In this document: piece by piece, positions 38,544-47,909 of the stretch
Numbering within the stretch: position 1 is the first letter of the stretch
Layout: every line of letters begins with the position of its first letter
From: an uncultured Sphingomonadaceae bacterium
GTDB lineage: Bacteria > Pseudomonadota > Alphaproteobacteria > Sphingomonadales > Sphingomonadaceae
DNA length: 64,000 nt
Assembly (NCBI GenBank): GCA_947499975.1
Contig: CANMQE010000004.1
Location: 62,001-126,000 of the forward strand
Direction of reading: 5' to 3'
Notes under the pieces: generated by a model
The model's input: only the letters and a program-made list of their open reading frames with translations
What the model was told of the DNA's origin: nothing
Database searches by the model: none
Made by a program: the position numbers and the translations under genes

Positions 38544-40289
38544 ATGTCCGATCATCAAACCCTGTACGCCGCCTTTGCGGAAAAAATCGACGCCGTGCTT
38601 TCCGCCCTGGAGATGGAAGGCACGCTGCCGCCCGAAACGGATCGCAGCAATGTGAGCGTGGAGCCGCCGCGCGATCCTGCGCATGGCGATCTGGCCACCA
38701 ATGCCGCGATGGTGCTGGCAAAGCAGGCGAAGTCCAATCCGCGCGCGCTGGCAGAGCAGATCGTGGAGCATCTGCAGCGCGATGCTGCCGTCACCAGTGC
38801 CGAGATCGCCGGGCCGGGCTTCATCAACCTGCGCCTTGCCCCGCATAGCTGGATCGATGAACTGGGCGCGATTGCCGCCGGCGGCGACGATTACGGCAAG
38901 TCCGCGATGGGCGCAGGCCGCCGCGTGAACATCGAGTATGTTTCCGCCAATCCCACCGGCCCCATGCACATGGGCCACTGCCGCGGTGCGGTGGTGGGCG
39001 ATGCGCTGGCCAGCCTGCTGGAACATGCCGGGCACGAGGTAACGCGCGAATACTACGTCAACGATGCAGGCGGGCAGGTGGATACGCTGGCCCGCAGTGC
39101 GCACCTGCGTTATCGCGAGGCGCTGGGCGAGGATATCGGTGCGATCCCCGAGGGCATGTATCCCGGAGATTACCTGGTGAAAGTGGGCGAGGCGGCTGCC
39201 GCGGAATTCGGAGAGCGTTTCGTGAACGAGCCGGAGCACGAATGGCTGCCTATCTTCCGTGCCTATGCCGTCGAGCGGATGATGGATGTCATCAAGGCCG
39301 ACCTCGCATTGCTGGGGATCGAGCATGACGTGTTCGCATCCGAGGCTGCCCTGCAGGCGGCGCAAAAGCCCGAAGCTGCCGAGGCGTGGATGCGCGAGCA
39401 CGACCTTGTCTATGACGGCGTGCTGGAAAAGCCCAAGGGCAAGACGGTGGACGATTGGGAACCGGTGGAACTGCCGCTGTTCCGCTCCACCAAATTCGGC
39501 GACGATCAGGATCGCCCGATCAGGAAGAGCGACGGCAAGTGGACCTATTTCGGGGCCGATCTCGCCTATCACATGCAGAAGGCCGAGAAGGCCGATGCCC
39601 TGATCGACATCTGGGGCGCGGATCATGCGGGCACGGTAAAGCGCATCAAGGCTGCCGTTGCCGCGCTGTCACAAGGAGAAGGCAAGCCCATCCCCTTCGA
39701 CGTGAAACTGGTGCAGATGGTGCAGCTGCTGCGCGGCGGAGAGCCGGTGAAGATGTCCAAGCGCAGCGGCAATTTCGTCACCATCGCGGACATGGTGGAG
39801 GAAGTGGGCAAGGACGTGGTGCGATTCACCATGCTGACCCGCAAGCCCGAAGCGCAGATGGATTTCGATTTCGCCAAGGTGGTGGAAGCATCGAAGGACA
39901 ACCCGGTCTTCTACGTGCAATATGCCCATGCGCGCATCTGCTCCATTCTGCGCAAGGCGGCGGAACAGGATTTCGCGCCCTCGGCAGACGATCTCTCGCA
40001 GCTTGGCGAGGACGAGCTGGCGCTGATCAAGCAGGCCGCGCAATTCCCGCGCGAGGTGGAAGCGGCGGCCCGCGCGCGCGAACCGCACCGCATCGCCTTC
40101 TATCTCTACGATCTGGCCGCTGCCTTCCACGCCTACTGGAACCTCGGCAATGACGATGCGCGCAAACGCATCATCGTGGCACAGGAGCCCGATCTCACCG
40201 CTGCCAGGCTTTTCCTCGCGGTACAAATCGGGCAGGTTATCCGCAATGGCCTGGCAATCCTGGGGGTTGAGGCGGTTGAGGAGCTTTAG
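38544..40289 (+). CDS. argS: Arginyl-tRNA synthetase
   Basis: The 581-aa protein has the N-terminal Add-1 domain, the class I HIGH-like motif HMGH (residues 142-145, within SANPTGPMHMGHCRG), the MSK-type motif KMSKRSGN, and the C-terminal DALR anticodon-binding domain ending QVIRNGLAILGVE. It charges tRNA(Arg). It is followed by the SPOR-domain gene after 3 bp and begins the conserved argS-SPOR-nagZ-scpAB-tatABC series. Confidence 0.96.
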   Translation: MSDHQTLYAAFAEKIDAVLSALEMEGTLPPETDRSNVSVEPPRDPAHGDLATNAAMVLAKQAKSNPRALAEQIVEHLQRDAAVTSAEIAGPGFINLRLAPHSWIDELGAIAAGGDDYGKSAMGAGRRVNIEYVSANPTGPMHMGHCRGAVVGDALASLLEHAGHEVTREYYVNDAGGQVDTLARSAHLRYREALGEDIGAIPEGMYPGDYLVKVGEAAAAEFGERFVNEPEHEWLPIFRAYAVERMMDVIKADLALLGIEHDVFASEAALQAAQKPEAAEAWMREHDLVYDGVLEKPKGKTVDDWEPVELPLFRSTKFGDDQDRPIRKSDGKWTYFGADLAYHMQKAEKADALIDIWGADHAGTVKRIKAAVAALSQGEGKPIPFDVKLVQMVQLLRGGEPVKMSKRSGNFVTIADMVEEVGKDVVRFTMLTRKPEAQMDFDFAKVVEASKDNPVFYVQYAHARICSILRKAAEQDFAPSADDLSQLGEDELALIKQAAQFPREVEAAARAREPHRIAFYLYDLAAAFHAYWNLGNDDARKRIIVAQEPDLTAARLFLAVQIGQVIRNGLAILGVEAVEEL

Positions 40290-40292
40290 ACC

Positions 40293-40988
40293 ATGAACCT
40301 TCCTGAGGGGGGAAAGGACGAAACCGGCACGCTGGAGGCCGAGGAACGGCTCGCTTTCGAGGACGAAGACGATTCGCTGCCGTGGCTGGAAGACGATGCC
40401 GAATACGAGGAAGATCGCGGCTTCGATGCTCGGCTGATATGGATCACGCTGGCGGGCCTGGTGGTGATCGGCAGCGTGTTGTTCGCCCTGTGGTGGCTGC
40501 TGCGCGATGGTCCGCAGGCAGATGCCGTGGCCGATGGCAGCACGATCGAGGCGCCCAACCAGCCTTACAAGGAACGTCCCGAGGACCCCGGCGGCCGCCA
40601 GGTGGAAGGCACGGGCGACACCGCATACCAGGTGGCAGGCGGCGAGAGCCAGCGAGGCCGCCTGGCCGATACGCCGGAGGAAGCTGCTTCGCCGAGCATC
40701 GACCTTGAGCAGAATGACAGCGAGGGCGAGGCCGACAAGCGCGTCGAGACGAACAGCAACGTGTATGTGCAGATCGGTGCCTACACCAGCCGATCCGACG
40801 CCAACGATGCGTGGGTTCGGGCGCGCGGCCGGTATTCCGTCCTCTCCGGCATGAGCAATCGCGTGGTGGAGGCGCAGGTGAACGGCGCGACCGTCTATCG
40901 CCTGCAGGCCATCACGTCCGACAGGGCAACCGGCGATGCCACCTGCCGCGCCATCCGCGAACAGGGCGGGGATTGCTATATTCGCTGA
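40293..40988 (+). CDS. SPOR-domain membrane protein
   Basis: A 231-aa protein with a very acidic N-terminus, one membrane helix (about residues 48-72, LIWITLAGLVVIGSVLFALWWLL), a disordered acidic linker and a C-terminal SPOR domain (about 150-231: VYVQIGAYTSRSDANDAWVRARGR ... VYRLQAITSDRATGDATCRAIREQGGDC). SPOR domains bind denuded septal peptidoglycan. Its position before nagZ and after argS matches the usual alphaproteobacterial cluster and agrees with a cell-wall role. Confidence 0.9.
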   Translation: MNLPEGGKDETGTLEAEERLAFEDEDDSLPWLEDDAEYEEDRGFDARLIWITLAGLVVIGSVLFALWWLLRDGPQADAVADGSTIEAPNQPYKERPEDPGGRQVEGTGDTAYQVAGGESQRGRLADTPEEAASPSIDLEQNDSEGEADKRVETNSNVYVQIGAYTSRSDANDAWVRARGRYSVLSGMSNRVVEAQVNGATVYRLQAITSDRATGDATCRAIREQGGDCYIR

Positions 40989-41106
40989 TAGCGCGCGCCG
41001 CTGCGGCGCTTTTGGCAGGATATCCGCCCGTTTTCGCCCCGTTTTCCCCGATGCTGCGGCACACAAGGCTTGCGCCCACCGCGGGATTTGGGCCTAATCC
41101 CGCCCC

Positions 41107-42126
41107 ATGACGCCTGCAATCTTCAGCCTTTCCGGCCTTTCCCTGACTGACGAGGAGCGCGCCTTTTTCAGGGACGCGAACCCGGCGGGCTACATCCTGT
41201 TTGGCCGCAATGTCAGCAATCGTGAGCAACTGCGCGCGCTGACCGATTCCCTGCGCGAATTGCACGGGCGCGGCGATCTGCTGATCTCCATCGATCAGGA
41301 AGGTGGCCGCGTTTCGCGCATGAAGCCGCCGGAATGGGCCGCCTATCCCGCGCCCGGCGTGTTTGCCCAGCTTTACGACCTGGCCCCCGCCAGCGCGATC
41401 CAGGCTGCGCGCCACAATGCACAATTGCTGGCGCTCGATCTTGGCGAAGTGGGCATCACCGTGGATTACCTGCCGCTACTGGATATCCCGGCCCCCGGTG
41501 CACACGACGTGATCGGCGATCGCGCACTGGGCGCAGACCCCATGCAGGTGGCGGCGCTGGGCCGTGCCACGCTGGACGGCCTTTCACGCGGCGGGGTAAC
41601 GGGCTGCATCAAGCACATGCCCGGCCATGGGCGCGCGCTGGTGGACAGTCACAAGGATCTGCCGGTGGTGGATGCGACCGCATCCGAGCTGGAAACCGAT
41701 ATCGCACCCTTCGCGAAGCTGGCAAATGCGCCCGTCGCGATGACGGCGCATATCCGATACACCGCGTGGGACGCCGATCATCCGGCGACGCAATCGGAAT
41801 TCGTGATCTCGCAGATTATCCGCAAGCGCATCGGCTTTTCGGGCCTGCTTCTTTCCGACGATATCGACATGCAGGCGCTGGAAGGCACCATTCCCGAACG
41901 CTCCGAGCGGGCCATAGCCGCGGGTTGCGACCTGGTGCTGAATTGCTGGGGCAAGATGGACGACATGGCGCAGACCGCCAGCGCGCTGCCCACGATGTCG
42001 GCAGAAACAAAGTCCCGGTTGGACCGCGCGATGGAAGGCGTGGGCGCGGTGAAGGACGAGACCCCGCGCGAGGAACTGCTCGCCGCGAGAGACAGCCTGC
42101 TGAGCCTGATGGAGGCACGCGCCTGA
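41107..42126 (+). CDS. nagZ: Beta-N-acetylhexosaminidase NagZ
   Basis: A 339-aa glycoside hydrolase family 3 enzyme. It carries the NagZ loop KHMPGHGRALVDSHKD (residues 169-184), with His174 in the catalytic Asp-His dyad, and the nucleophile region SDDIDMQAL. It releases GlcNAc from anhydro-muropeptides in the cytoplasm during wall recycling. Its stop codon shares bases with the scpA start (TGATG). Confidence 0.93.
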   Translation: MTPAIFSLSGLSLTDEERAFFRDANPAGYILFGRNVSNREQLRALTDSLRELHGRGDLLISIDQEGGRVSRMKPPEWAAYPAPGVFAQLYDLAPASAIQAARHNAQLLALDLGEVGITVDYLPLLDIPAPGAHDVIGDRALGADPMQVAALGRATLDGLSRGGVTGCIKHMPGHGRALVDSHKDLPVVDATASELETDIAPFAKLANAPVAMTAHIRYTAWDADHPATQSEFVISQIIRKRIGFSGLLLSDDIDMQALEGTIPERSERAIAAGCDLVLNCWGKMDDMAQTASALPTMSAETKSRLDRAMEGVGAVKDETPREELLAARDSLLSLMEARA

Positions 42127-42962
42127 TGGCGATGGATGGTGCCACTCCGGTTGAAACGGCCGGTGCGCCTGAAGAGGCAGCGGATGCCGGGGCGCAGGAC
42201 TGGCGCGGCATAGCAGCGCCCGGCACTACCGATTCCAGCGCGCTCTATATCGAGCTGGAGAACTGGGAAGGCCCGCTGGACCTGCTGCTGGATCTTGCAC
42301 GGCGACAGAAGGTGGACCTGAAAGCCATCTCCATCCTCGCGCTGGTGGATCAGTACATCGACTATATAGAGCAGGCAGAGGCGCTGAAGCTGGAGATCGC
42401 CGCCGATTACCTGGTGATGGCTGCATGGCTGGCCTATTTGAAATCGGCCCTGCTGTTGCCGAAGGAGGAGCAGGAAGACCCCAGCCCCGAAGAACTTGCG
42501 CTGAAGCTGCAGTTGCGCATTGCCCGTCTCGGCGCGATGCGGGAGGCGGGTGCCCGGCTGATGGCGCGGGACAGGCTGGGCAGGGACGTGTTCGCGCGCG
42601 GCGCGCCCGAAGGATTGCGCACCCTGCGAAACAACGTGTGGCAATGTAACTGGTATCAACTGGTGCACGCCTATGGCCAGGTGAAGCTGCGCACCGAACC
42701 TGTCGTTCACATGGTGGCAGAACGTCCCGTGATGACGCTGGATTCGGCGATCAACCGGGTTTCGGCGATGCTGGGCGTCTCGCTGGACTGGATGGAACTG
42801 CGCACTTTCCTGCCCGTGGATGCAGAACCGCGCCTGCGCAAATCGGCGCTGGCTTCCAGCTTTGTCGCCGCGCTGGAACTGGCCAAGCGCGGCAATGCGG
42901 AAATCCGGCAGGACGAGACTTTCGGGCCGCTGCACCTGCGCCGGATAAAGGCCGATGCCTGA
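42126..42962 (+). CDS. scpA: Segregation and condensation protein A
   Basis: A 278-aa kleisin. After a variable acidic N-terminus it has the ScpA signature LENWEGPLDLLLDLARRQKVDLKAISILALVDQYIDYI, then LEIAADYLVMAAWLAYLKSALLLP, and a C-terminal winged-helix part. It bridges the SMC heads in the SMC-ScpA-ScpB condensin. The ATG at 42126 overlaps the nagZ stop; the open frame further upstream is a shadow. It overlaps scpB by 8 bp. Confidence 0.95.
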   Translation: MAMDGATPVETAGAPEEAADAGAQDWRGIAAPGTTDSSALYIELENWEGPLDLLLDLARRQKVDLKAISILALVDQYIDYIEQAEALKLEIAADYLVMAAWLAYLKSALLLPKEEQEDPSPEELALKLQLRIARLGAMREAGARLMARDRLGRDVFARGAPEGLRTLRNNVWQCNWYQLVHAYGQVKLRTEPVVHMVAERPVMTLDSAINRVSAMLGVSLDWMELRTFLPVDAEPRLRKSALASSFVAALELAKRGNAEIRQDETFGPLHLRRIKADA

Positions 42963-43638
42963 TTCCGGCGAGGAGGAGACCGACGATCTGGTGCGCGCTG
43001 TGGAGGCCTGCCTGTTCGCCGCCGAAGAGCCGCTGACACGCGAACAGATTTCCGCGCAGCTTGGCGATGCGGATGTGAAAGATGCGCTCGCCACCCTGCA
43101 GGATCATTACGCCGGTCGCGGCATCCACCTGGTGGAGCGGGGCAAGCGCTGGCAATTCCAGACCGCGCCCGATCTTGCGCATATCCTGCGGCGGGAGAAA
43201 GACCAGCTTCGCCGCCTGAGCCGCGCCGCCACCGAAGTGCTGGCGATCATCGCCTATCACGAACCCGTCAGCCGTGCCGAGATCGAGGCGATCCGCGGCG
43301 TGCAGACATCCGGCGGAACGCTGGACGTGCTGATGGAAGCGGGCTGGGCCAGGGTGGCCGGGCGACGCGAGGTGCCGGGCTGCCCGGTGATCTATGCAAC
43401 GACGCCGGAATTCCTCAGCCATTTCGGGCTGGAAAGCCGCAGGGACCTGCCCGGATTGGCCGAATTGAAAGCATCGGGCCTGCTGGATCCTGTCGACGAT
43501 GCCTATGAAGACCTGATGGAACAGAGGGGCGCAAACGCCGCGCCGCAAGAGAATGACGGCAATCCACAGGACGGGGCGCAGGTGATGGACGACGAGCCGG
43601 ATGCGGAGATGCTGGAAAAGCCGGACGAAAGCGCCTAG
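42955..43638 (+). CDS. scpB: Segregation and condensation protein B
   Basis: A 227-aa protein made of two winged-helix domains with AVEACLFAAEEPLTREQISAQLG at the start and the family motif LSRAATEVLAIIAYHEPVSRAEIEAIRGV in the second domain. The C-terminal 45 residues are acidic and probably disordered. ScpB dimers bind ScpA in the condensin complex. It overlaps scpA by 8 bp and precedes tatA by 31 bp. Confidence 0.95.
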   Translation: MPDSGEEETDDLVRAVEACLFAAEEPLTREQISAQLGDADVKDALATLQDHYAGRGIHLVERGKRWQFQTAPDLAHILRREKDQLRRLSRAATEVLAIIAYHEPVSRAEIEAIRGVQTSGGTLDVLMEAGWARVAGRREVPGCPVIYATTPEFLSHFGLESRRDLPGLAELKASGLLDPVDDAYEDLMEQRGANAAPQENDGNPQDGAQVMDDEPDAEMLEKPDESA

Positions 43639-43669
43639 ACTCCGGTCTCAATGAATTCGGAGAATAATC

Positions 43670-43936
43670 GTGGGTAGCATTGGACCGTTCCAGATCCTGA
43701 TCATCGCACTGGTAATCCTGGTGCTGTTCGGCCGTGGCCGGATCAGCGAGATGATGGGCGATTTCGGCAAGGGCGTGAAAAGTTTCCGCAAGGGGCTGAG
43801 CGACGAAGACAACGCCTCCGCACCGGAAGAAAAGCCCTCGGCCCGGATCGAAGGCCCCTCGCACGAGGCAAAACCCGCCACCGAGACGGTGGACAACGCC
43901 GCGCCCGCCGCATCGGGCGACAAGACCGCATCCTGA
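43670..43936 (+). CDS. tatA: Sec-independent translocase protein TatA
   Basis: An 88-aa protein with one N-terminal helix (FQILIIALVILVLFG), the conserved FGRGRISEMMGDFGKGVKSFRKGL amphipathic helix and an acidic tail. TatA oligomers form the transient pore for folded proteins. The start is a GTG at 43670. tatB and tatC follow directly. Confidence 0.94.
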   Translation: MGSIGPFQILIIALVILVLFGRGRISEMMGDFGKGVKSFRKGLSDEDNASAPEEKPSARIEGPSHEAKPATETVDNAAPAASGDKTAS

Positions 43937-43962
43937 ACCGCACAAGCGAGCGCCGCTGAGTT

Positions 43963-44409
43963 ATGTTCGATATCGGCGCGACCGAATTGTTGCTGATCGT
44001 GGTGGTGGCGATTCTCGTCATCGGCCCGAAGGACATGCCGCTCGCCATGCGCACGGCTGGCCGCTGGATCGGCAAGATCCGCAAGGTTTCCGGCCATTTC
44101 CGCACCGGGCTCGACGCGATGGTGCGCGAGGCCGAGCTGGAGGACATGGAAAAGAAGTGGAAGGCGCAGAACGAGAAGATCATGCGCGAACACCCCGATA
44201 CCGGGCAGGAAATGGAGCCGACCGGCGCCTATCCGCCCGGAAAGGCTGCGGAACTGCAGCGACTGGCAAAGGAACAGGACGCCGCTAACGAGGCCGCTGC
44301 GGCAGAGGCGATGGCGAGCCCCAGTAAGGACAAGGCTGCCGCGCCTGTAGAGAAACCTGCGGCTCCGGCTGACAAGACCGGCAAGAAGCCCGGCGAGGAC
44401 GCAGGCTGA
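43963..44409 (+). CDS. tatB: Sec-independent translocase protein TatB
   Basis: A 148-aa protein beginning MFDIGATELLLIVVVAILVIGPKDMP, the canonical TatB N-terminus, then an amphipathic helix with RKVSGHFRTGLDAMVREAELEDME. The last 70 residues are Ala/Lys/Pro-rich and likely unstructured. TatB and TatC form the twin-arginine signal receptor. The stop shares one base with the tatC start. Confidence 0.94.
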   Translation: MFDIGATELLLIVVVAILVIGPKDMPLAMRTAGRWIGKIRKVSGHFRTGLDAMVREAELEDMEKKWKAQNEKIMREHPDTGQEMEPTGAYPPGKAAELQRLAKEQDAANEAAAAEAMASPSKDKAAAPVEKPAAPADKTGKKPGEDAG

Positions 44410-45212
44410 TGGCTTTCAAGATTTCCGATCTGGACGACAGCCAGGCTCCGCTGATGGAGCATCTCATCGAACTGCGCGGACGGCTGGTGAAGGCCGTCCT
44501 CGCGCTGGGCGTCGCCTTTGCCGTCTGCCTGTATTTCGCCGACGACATCTTCGGCATCCTCGTGCGCCCGCTCACCGCCAGCTTCGGCGCAGGGCAGGGC
44601 AGGCTGGTGTATACCCAGCTCTACGGCGCGTTCTTCGTCGAGATAAAGGTGGCCCTGTTCGCGGCCTTCTTCATCAGCTTCCCCATCATCGCCAACCAGT
44701 TATGGGCCTTCGTCGCGCCGGGCCTGTATGCCCGGGAGAAGCGCGCTTTCCTGCCATTCCTGATTGCCACGCCGATCCTTTTCACGGCTGGCGCCTGCCT
44801 CGCCTATTTCGTGGTGATGCCGCTCGCCTTCCCGTGGTTCCTGGGGTTCCAGGGCAATGTCGGCGGCATCGATGCAGAGGCGCTGCCGGAGATGGGCCAG
44901 TATCTCGACCTGGTGATGCGCTTCATCCTCGCCTTCGGCATCAGCTTCCTATTGCCCGTGCTGCTGATGCTGCTGAACCGCGCTGGACTGATCACGCGCG
45001 ATCAGCTTGTGGCCGCACGCAAATATGTCGTCGTGCTGGTGGTGGCGCTGGCGGCGATCATCACGCCGCCCGACGTGATCTCGCAGCTGGTTCTCGCGAT
45101 CCCGCTGCTGTTCCTGTTCGAGGGATCGCTGATCCTGATGAAGATTACGGAACGCCGCGATGCGCAGCGCAAGGCGCAGGAAGAGGCCGCCGCCGAAAGC
45201 GAAGCCGAGTAG
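44409..45212 (+). CDS. tatC: Sec-independent translocase protein TatC
   Basis: A 267-aa, six-helix membrane protein. It has the TatC N-terminal APLMEHLIELRGRLVKAV, the first periplasmic loop, and FAPGLYAREKRAFLPF-type and FGISFLLPVLLMLLNRAGLIT regions. It is the receptor for RR signal peptides. It ends the argS-tatC cluster and faces the convergent amidohydrolase gene across 32 bp. Confidence 0.95.
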   Translation: MAFKISDLDDSQAPLMEHLIELRGRLVKAVLALGVAFAVCLYFADDIFGILVRPLTASFGAGQGRLVYTQLYGAFFVEIKVALFAAFFISFPIIANQLWAFVAPGLYAREKRAFLPFLIATPILFTAGACLAYFVVMPLAFPWFLGFQGNVGGIDAEALPEMGQYLDLVMRFILAFGISFLLPVLLMLLNRAGLITRDQLVAARKYVVVLVVALAAIITPPDVISQLVLAIPLLFLFEGSLILMKITERRDAQRKAQEEAAAESEAE

Positions 45213-45244
45213 GCCATCGTGGTCGCTTCCGGCTGGAGGGGCCG

Positions 45245-46906
45245 CTAGTTCACTTCGTGATCGTAGACGCGCTGGCCGGCGATCCAGGTTTCCAACACCT
45301 CGATCTCGCGGATTTCGGCAGCGTTTGCCATCAGCGGATCGGCGCTCAGGATGACGAAATCGGCACGCTCTCCCTCCGCCAGCCGGCCAAAGCGCCCTTC
45401 CGCAAAACCGGCGTAGGCCGCGCCAGCCGTATAGGCGGCCAGCGCCTGTTCGCGCGTGATCGTTTCGTCCGGTCGCCAGCCGCCGAAAGGCTCACCCTCG
45501 GCATTGGTGCGGCTGACGGCGACGGAAATGCCCGCCAGCGGATCGACAGGCTCCACCGGTGCATCGGTGCCGAAGGCCAGGTGGCCTCCTGCCTGCAGGA
45601 TGGAGCGCCAGGCATAGGCGCCGCCCAGCCGATCTTCGCCTAATCGTGCCTCGGCCATCATCATGTCGCTGGTCTGGTGAACGGGCTGCATCGAGGCGAT
45701 GATGCCATGCTCTCCGAACCGCGCGATGTCGGAAGGCTCCACGATTTGCGCGTGTTCAATGCGCCAGCGGCGATCGCCCGTGTAATCGGCGGCCAGTTCG
45801 TCGATGGCATTCAGAGCATCGGCGTTGGCGGCATCGCCAATGGCGTGGACTGCCGTCTGGAACCCGTCCAGCGCGGCGCGGCTCATCAGATTGCGCAGCT
45901 GCGTGCCGGATAGCAGCGGCAGCCCGCGATTGCCGTGATCGTCCTCGTAATCCTCCGTCAGCAACGCCCCGCGAGAGCCGAGCGCGCCGTCGAGATAGAG
46001 TTTCACGCCGTTCAGGCGCAGGCGATCGTCATACAGCCACTGAGTCGGGCCGGGGCCGCCGATCAGCAGCATGGAATCCACGCTGTCGGCATAGGACATC
46101 ACGCGCACGCGCAAGCGCCCGGCATCGCCAGCACGGCGGAAGGTCATCCAGTCTTCCACGCTGGTGCCCATGTCGGCAACGGCAGTGATGCCGTGGCGCA
46201 GCAGGATGTTCTGCGCATTGTGCAGCGCCAGGTCGCGGTCTTCCGGCAGGGGCGGGGGCACCGCATCGTTGATCATCGGCATGGCGGCATCCACCAGAAC
46301 GCCCGCCGGAGCGCGCGATCCGGCCACGCGTTCGATCCGTCCGCCGGTGGGATCGGTGGATGCCTCGGTGACATTGCCGGCTTCCAGCGCGCGGGAGTTG
46401 GCCCAGCCCGCATGGCCGTCCACCCGTTCCAGCCACACCGGGCGATCGGGCACGATGGCATCCAGCTCGGCGGCGGTGGGGAAGCGGCCCAGGCCCCAGC
46501 GTTCCTGGTTCCAGCCGCGCCCGATAATCCACGGACGATCGGGATAGGCTTCGGCATAGGCAGCGATGCGCGACAGCGCTTCTTCAAGGGAGTCGGTTTC
46601 CGAAAGGTCCAGCACCAGCGTGCCAAGGCCAATGCCCATCAGGTGCAGATGGCCGTCGACAAAACCGGGCAGCACGACGCGGCCTTCGCCGTCGACGCGA
46701 TATTCGATCTCGCGCGTGGGTCGGTCGCCGAAATCCAGCAATTCCGAAATGCGTCCGTCCTCGTCCACCACCATGCCGGCGAACCGGTCGACGGTGCCGT
46801 CGCGCATGATGGAGATACCCTCGATATTGTCGATATACGTATCGGCGAGGGCGGGGCTGGCCAGCAGCAGGCCGGTCACCGCGAGAGCGGCGCGGGTAAG
46901 GATCAC
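45245..46906 (-). CDS. Secreted amidohydrolase, YtcJ-like family
   Basis: A 553-aa protein with a signal peptide (MILTRAALAVTGLLLASPALA) and an amidohydrolase domain of the YtcJ/AepA type. The metal-binding HLH is at residues 86-88 in LPGFVDGHLHL; further motifs are GRGWNQERW, WRIEHAQIVEPSD and FGTDAPVEPVDPL. It hydrolyses an unknown amide or carbamate, probably in the periplasm. The GTG start at 46906 has GGAGGTGAAATC upstream and a GTGA overlap with the dehydrogenase stop; the open frame beyond it is a shadow. Confidence 0.88.
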   Translation of the reverse strand: MILTRAALAVTGLLLASPALADTYIDNIEGISIMRDGTVDRFAGMVVDEDGRISELLDFGDRPTREIEYRVDGEGRVVLPGFVDGHLHLMGIGLGTLVLDLSETDSLEEALSRIAAYAEAYPDRPWIIGRGWNQERWGLGRFPTAAELDAIVPDRPVWLERVDGHAGWANSRALEAGNVTEASTDPTGGRIERVAGSRAPAGVLVDAAMPMINDAVPPPLPEDRDLALHNAQNILLRHGITAVADMGTSVEDWMTFRRAGDAGRLRVRVMSYADSVDSMLLIGGPGPTQWLYDDRLRLNGVKLYLDGALGSRGALLTEDYEDDHGNRGLPLLSGTQLRNLMSRAALDGFQTAVHAIGDAANADALNAIDELAADYTGDRRWRIEHAQIVEPSDIARFGEHGIIASMQPVHQTSDMMMAEARLGEDRLGGAYAWRSILQAGGHLAFGTDAPVEPVDPLAGISVAVSRTNAEGEPFGGWRPDETITREQALAAYTAGAAYAGFAEGRFGRLAEGERADFVILSADPLMANAAEIREIEVLETWIAGQRVYDHEVN

Positions 46907-47793
46907 GATTTCACCTCCGGCAGGTGACGGATGAGGGCGCTGGTATCCTGCCGCGCGCCGCCGTGCTGCTGCACCTGCGCGTAGAACTGGTCTACAAGCG
47001 CCGTGACGGGCAGCGAGATGCCGGCCTCCTGCCCCTGGCCAAGCGCGATGGCCAGGTCCTTGCGCATCCAGTCTATCGCAAAGCCGAAATCGAATTCGTC
47101 CTGCACCATCGTTTTCCAGCGGTTTTCCATCTGCCAGCTTTGTGCAGCACCGCCCGAAATTGCTTCCAGCACCTTGTCCGTATCGACGCCGCTGGCCTGT
47201 GCCATGCGTACGCCTTCGGAAAGGCCGGCCAGCACGCCCGCGATGCAGATCTGGTTGATCGCCTTGCAGGTCTGCCCGGCGCCTGCATCGCCCACGTGCA
47301 CGATGCGCGCGGCGTAGGCTTCCATCACCGGTGTGGCGGAGGCCATCGCATCCTTGCTGCCCCCGCACATGATCGCCAGCTTGCCGTTCTGCGCACCGGC
47401 TTCTCCGCCGGAAACCGGCGCGTCCACGCACAGCAGTCCGCGAGAAGCGGCCGCTTCTGCCAGTTCCTTTGCCAGTGCAGGGGAAACCGTGGTGTGATCG
47501 ACGAAGGTCGCGCCGTGCTTCATCGCGGCAAAGACGCCGCCATCGCCCAGCATTACGCCCCGCACGTCATCGTCATTGCCGAGGCACGCCAGCACCACAT
47601 CGCAATCGCGAACGGCTTCCGTCGGGGTGGCGGCGGTGGCGGCGTCTATCCCGTCGCTCGACAGGGCTTCGCGCCAGCGCGCTGATTTCGCGGCGGTGCG
47701 GTTATACGCTGTTACCTGGTGATCGGCGCGGGCGAGATGTCCTGCCATTGGCGCGCCCATCACGCCAAGGCCCAGAAATGCGACTTTGCTCAT
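46903..47793 (-). CDS. 3-hydroxyisobutyrate dehydrogenase-family oxidoreductase
   Basis: A 296-aa beta-hydroxyacid dehydrogenase. It has the N-terminal dinucleotide motif VAFLGLGVMGAPMAGHL, the substrate signature VDAPVSGGEAGAQNGKLAIMCGG, and the catalytic Lys in GAGQTCKAINQI. It oxidises or reduces a small 3-hydroxy acid; valine-pathway 3-hydroxyisobutyrate is the type substrate, but glyoxylate-type substrates are also possible. The Met at 47793 is chosen over a longer frame that would run into the ilvA promoter region. Confidence 0.88.
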   Translation of the reverse strand: MSKVAFLGLGVMGAPMAGHLARADHQVTAYNRTAAKSARWREALSSDGIDAATAATPTEAVRDCDVVLACLGNDDDVRGVMLGDGGVFAAMKHGATFVDHTTVSPALAKELAEAAASRGLLCVDAPVSGGEAGAQNGKLAIMCGGSKDAMASATPVMEAYAARIVHVGDAGAGQTCKAINQICIAGVLAGLSEGVRMAQASGVDTDKVLEAISGGAAQSWQMENRWKTMVQDEFDFGFAIDWMRKDLAIALGQGQEAGISLPVTALVDQFYAQVQQHGGARQDTSALIRHLPEVKS

Positions 47794-47909
47794 GATGCGC
47801 AGCGATGCCCAATCTGCCTGTCCAACGCAATCCTTATGAAGGAAAAGCGGTGCACCCGATCGCATTGATCACTTTGCACGCGCGCCCCGTTCCGCTAGCG
47901 CAGCGCGCC

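Noticed and set aside
37749..39626. Long minus-strand open frame over the lipoprotein and argS
   Set aside because: It is antisense to two well-supported genes and its residues, rich in His, Arg and Gly, look like a frame shadow of GC-rich coding sequence.
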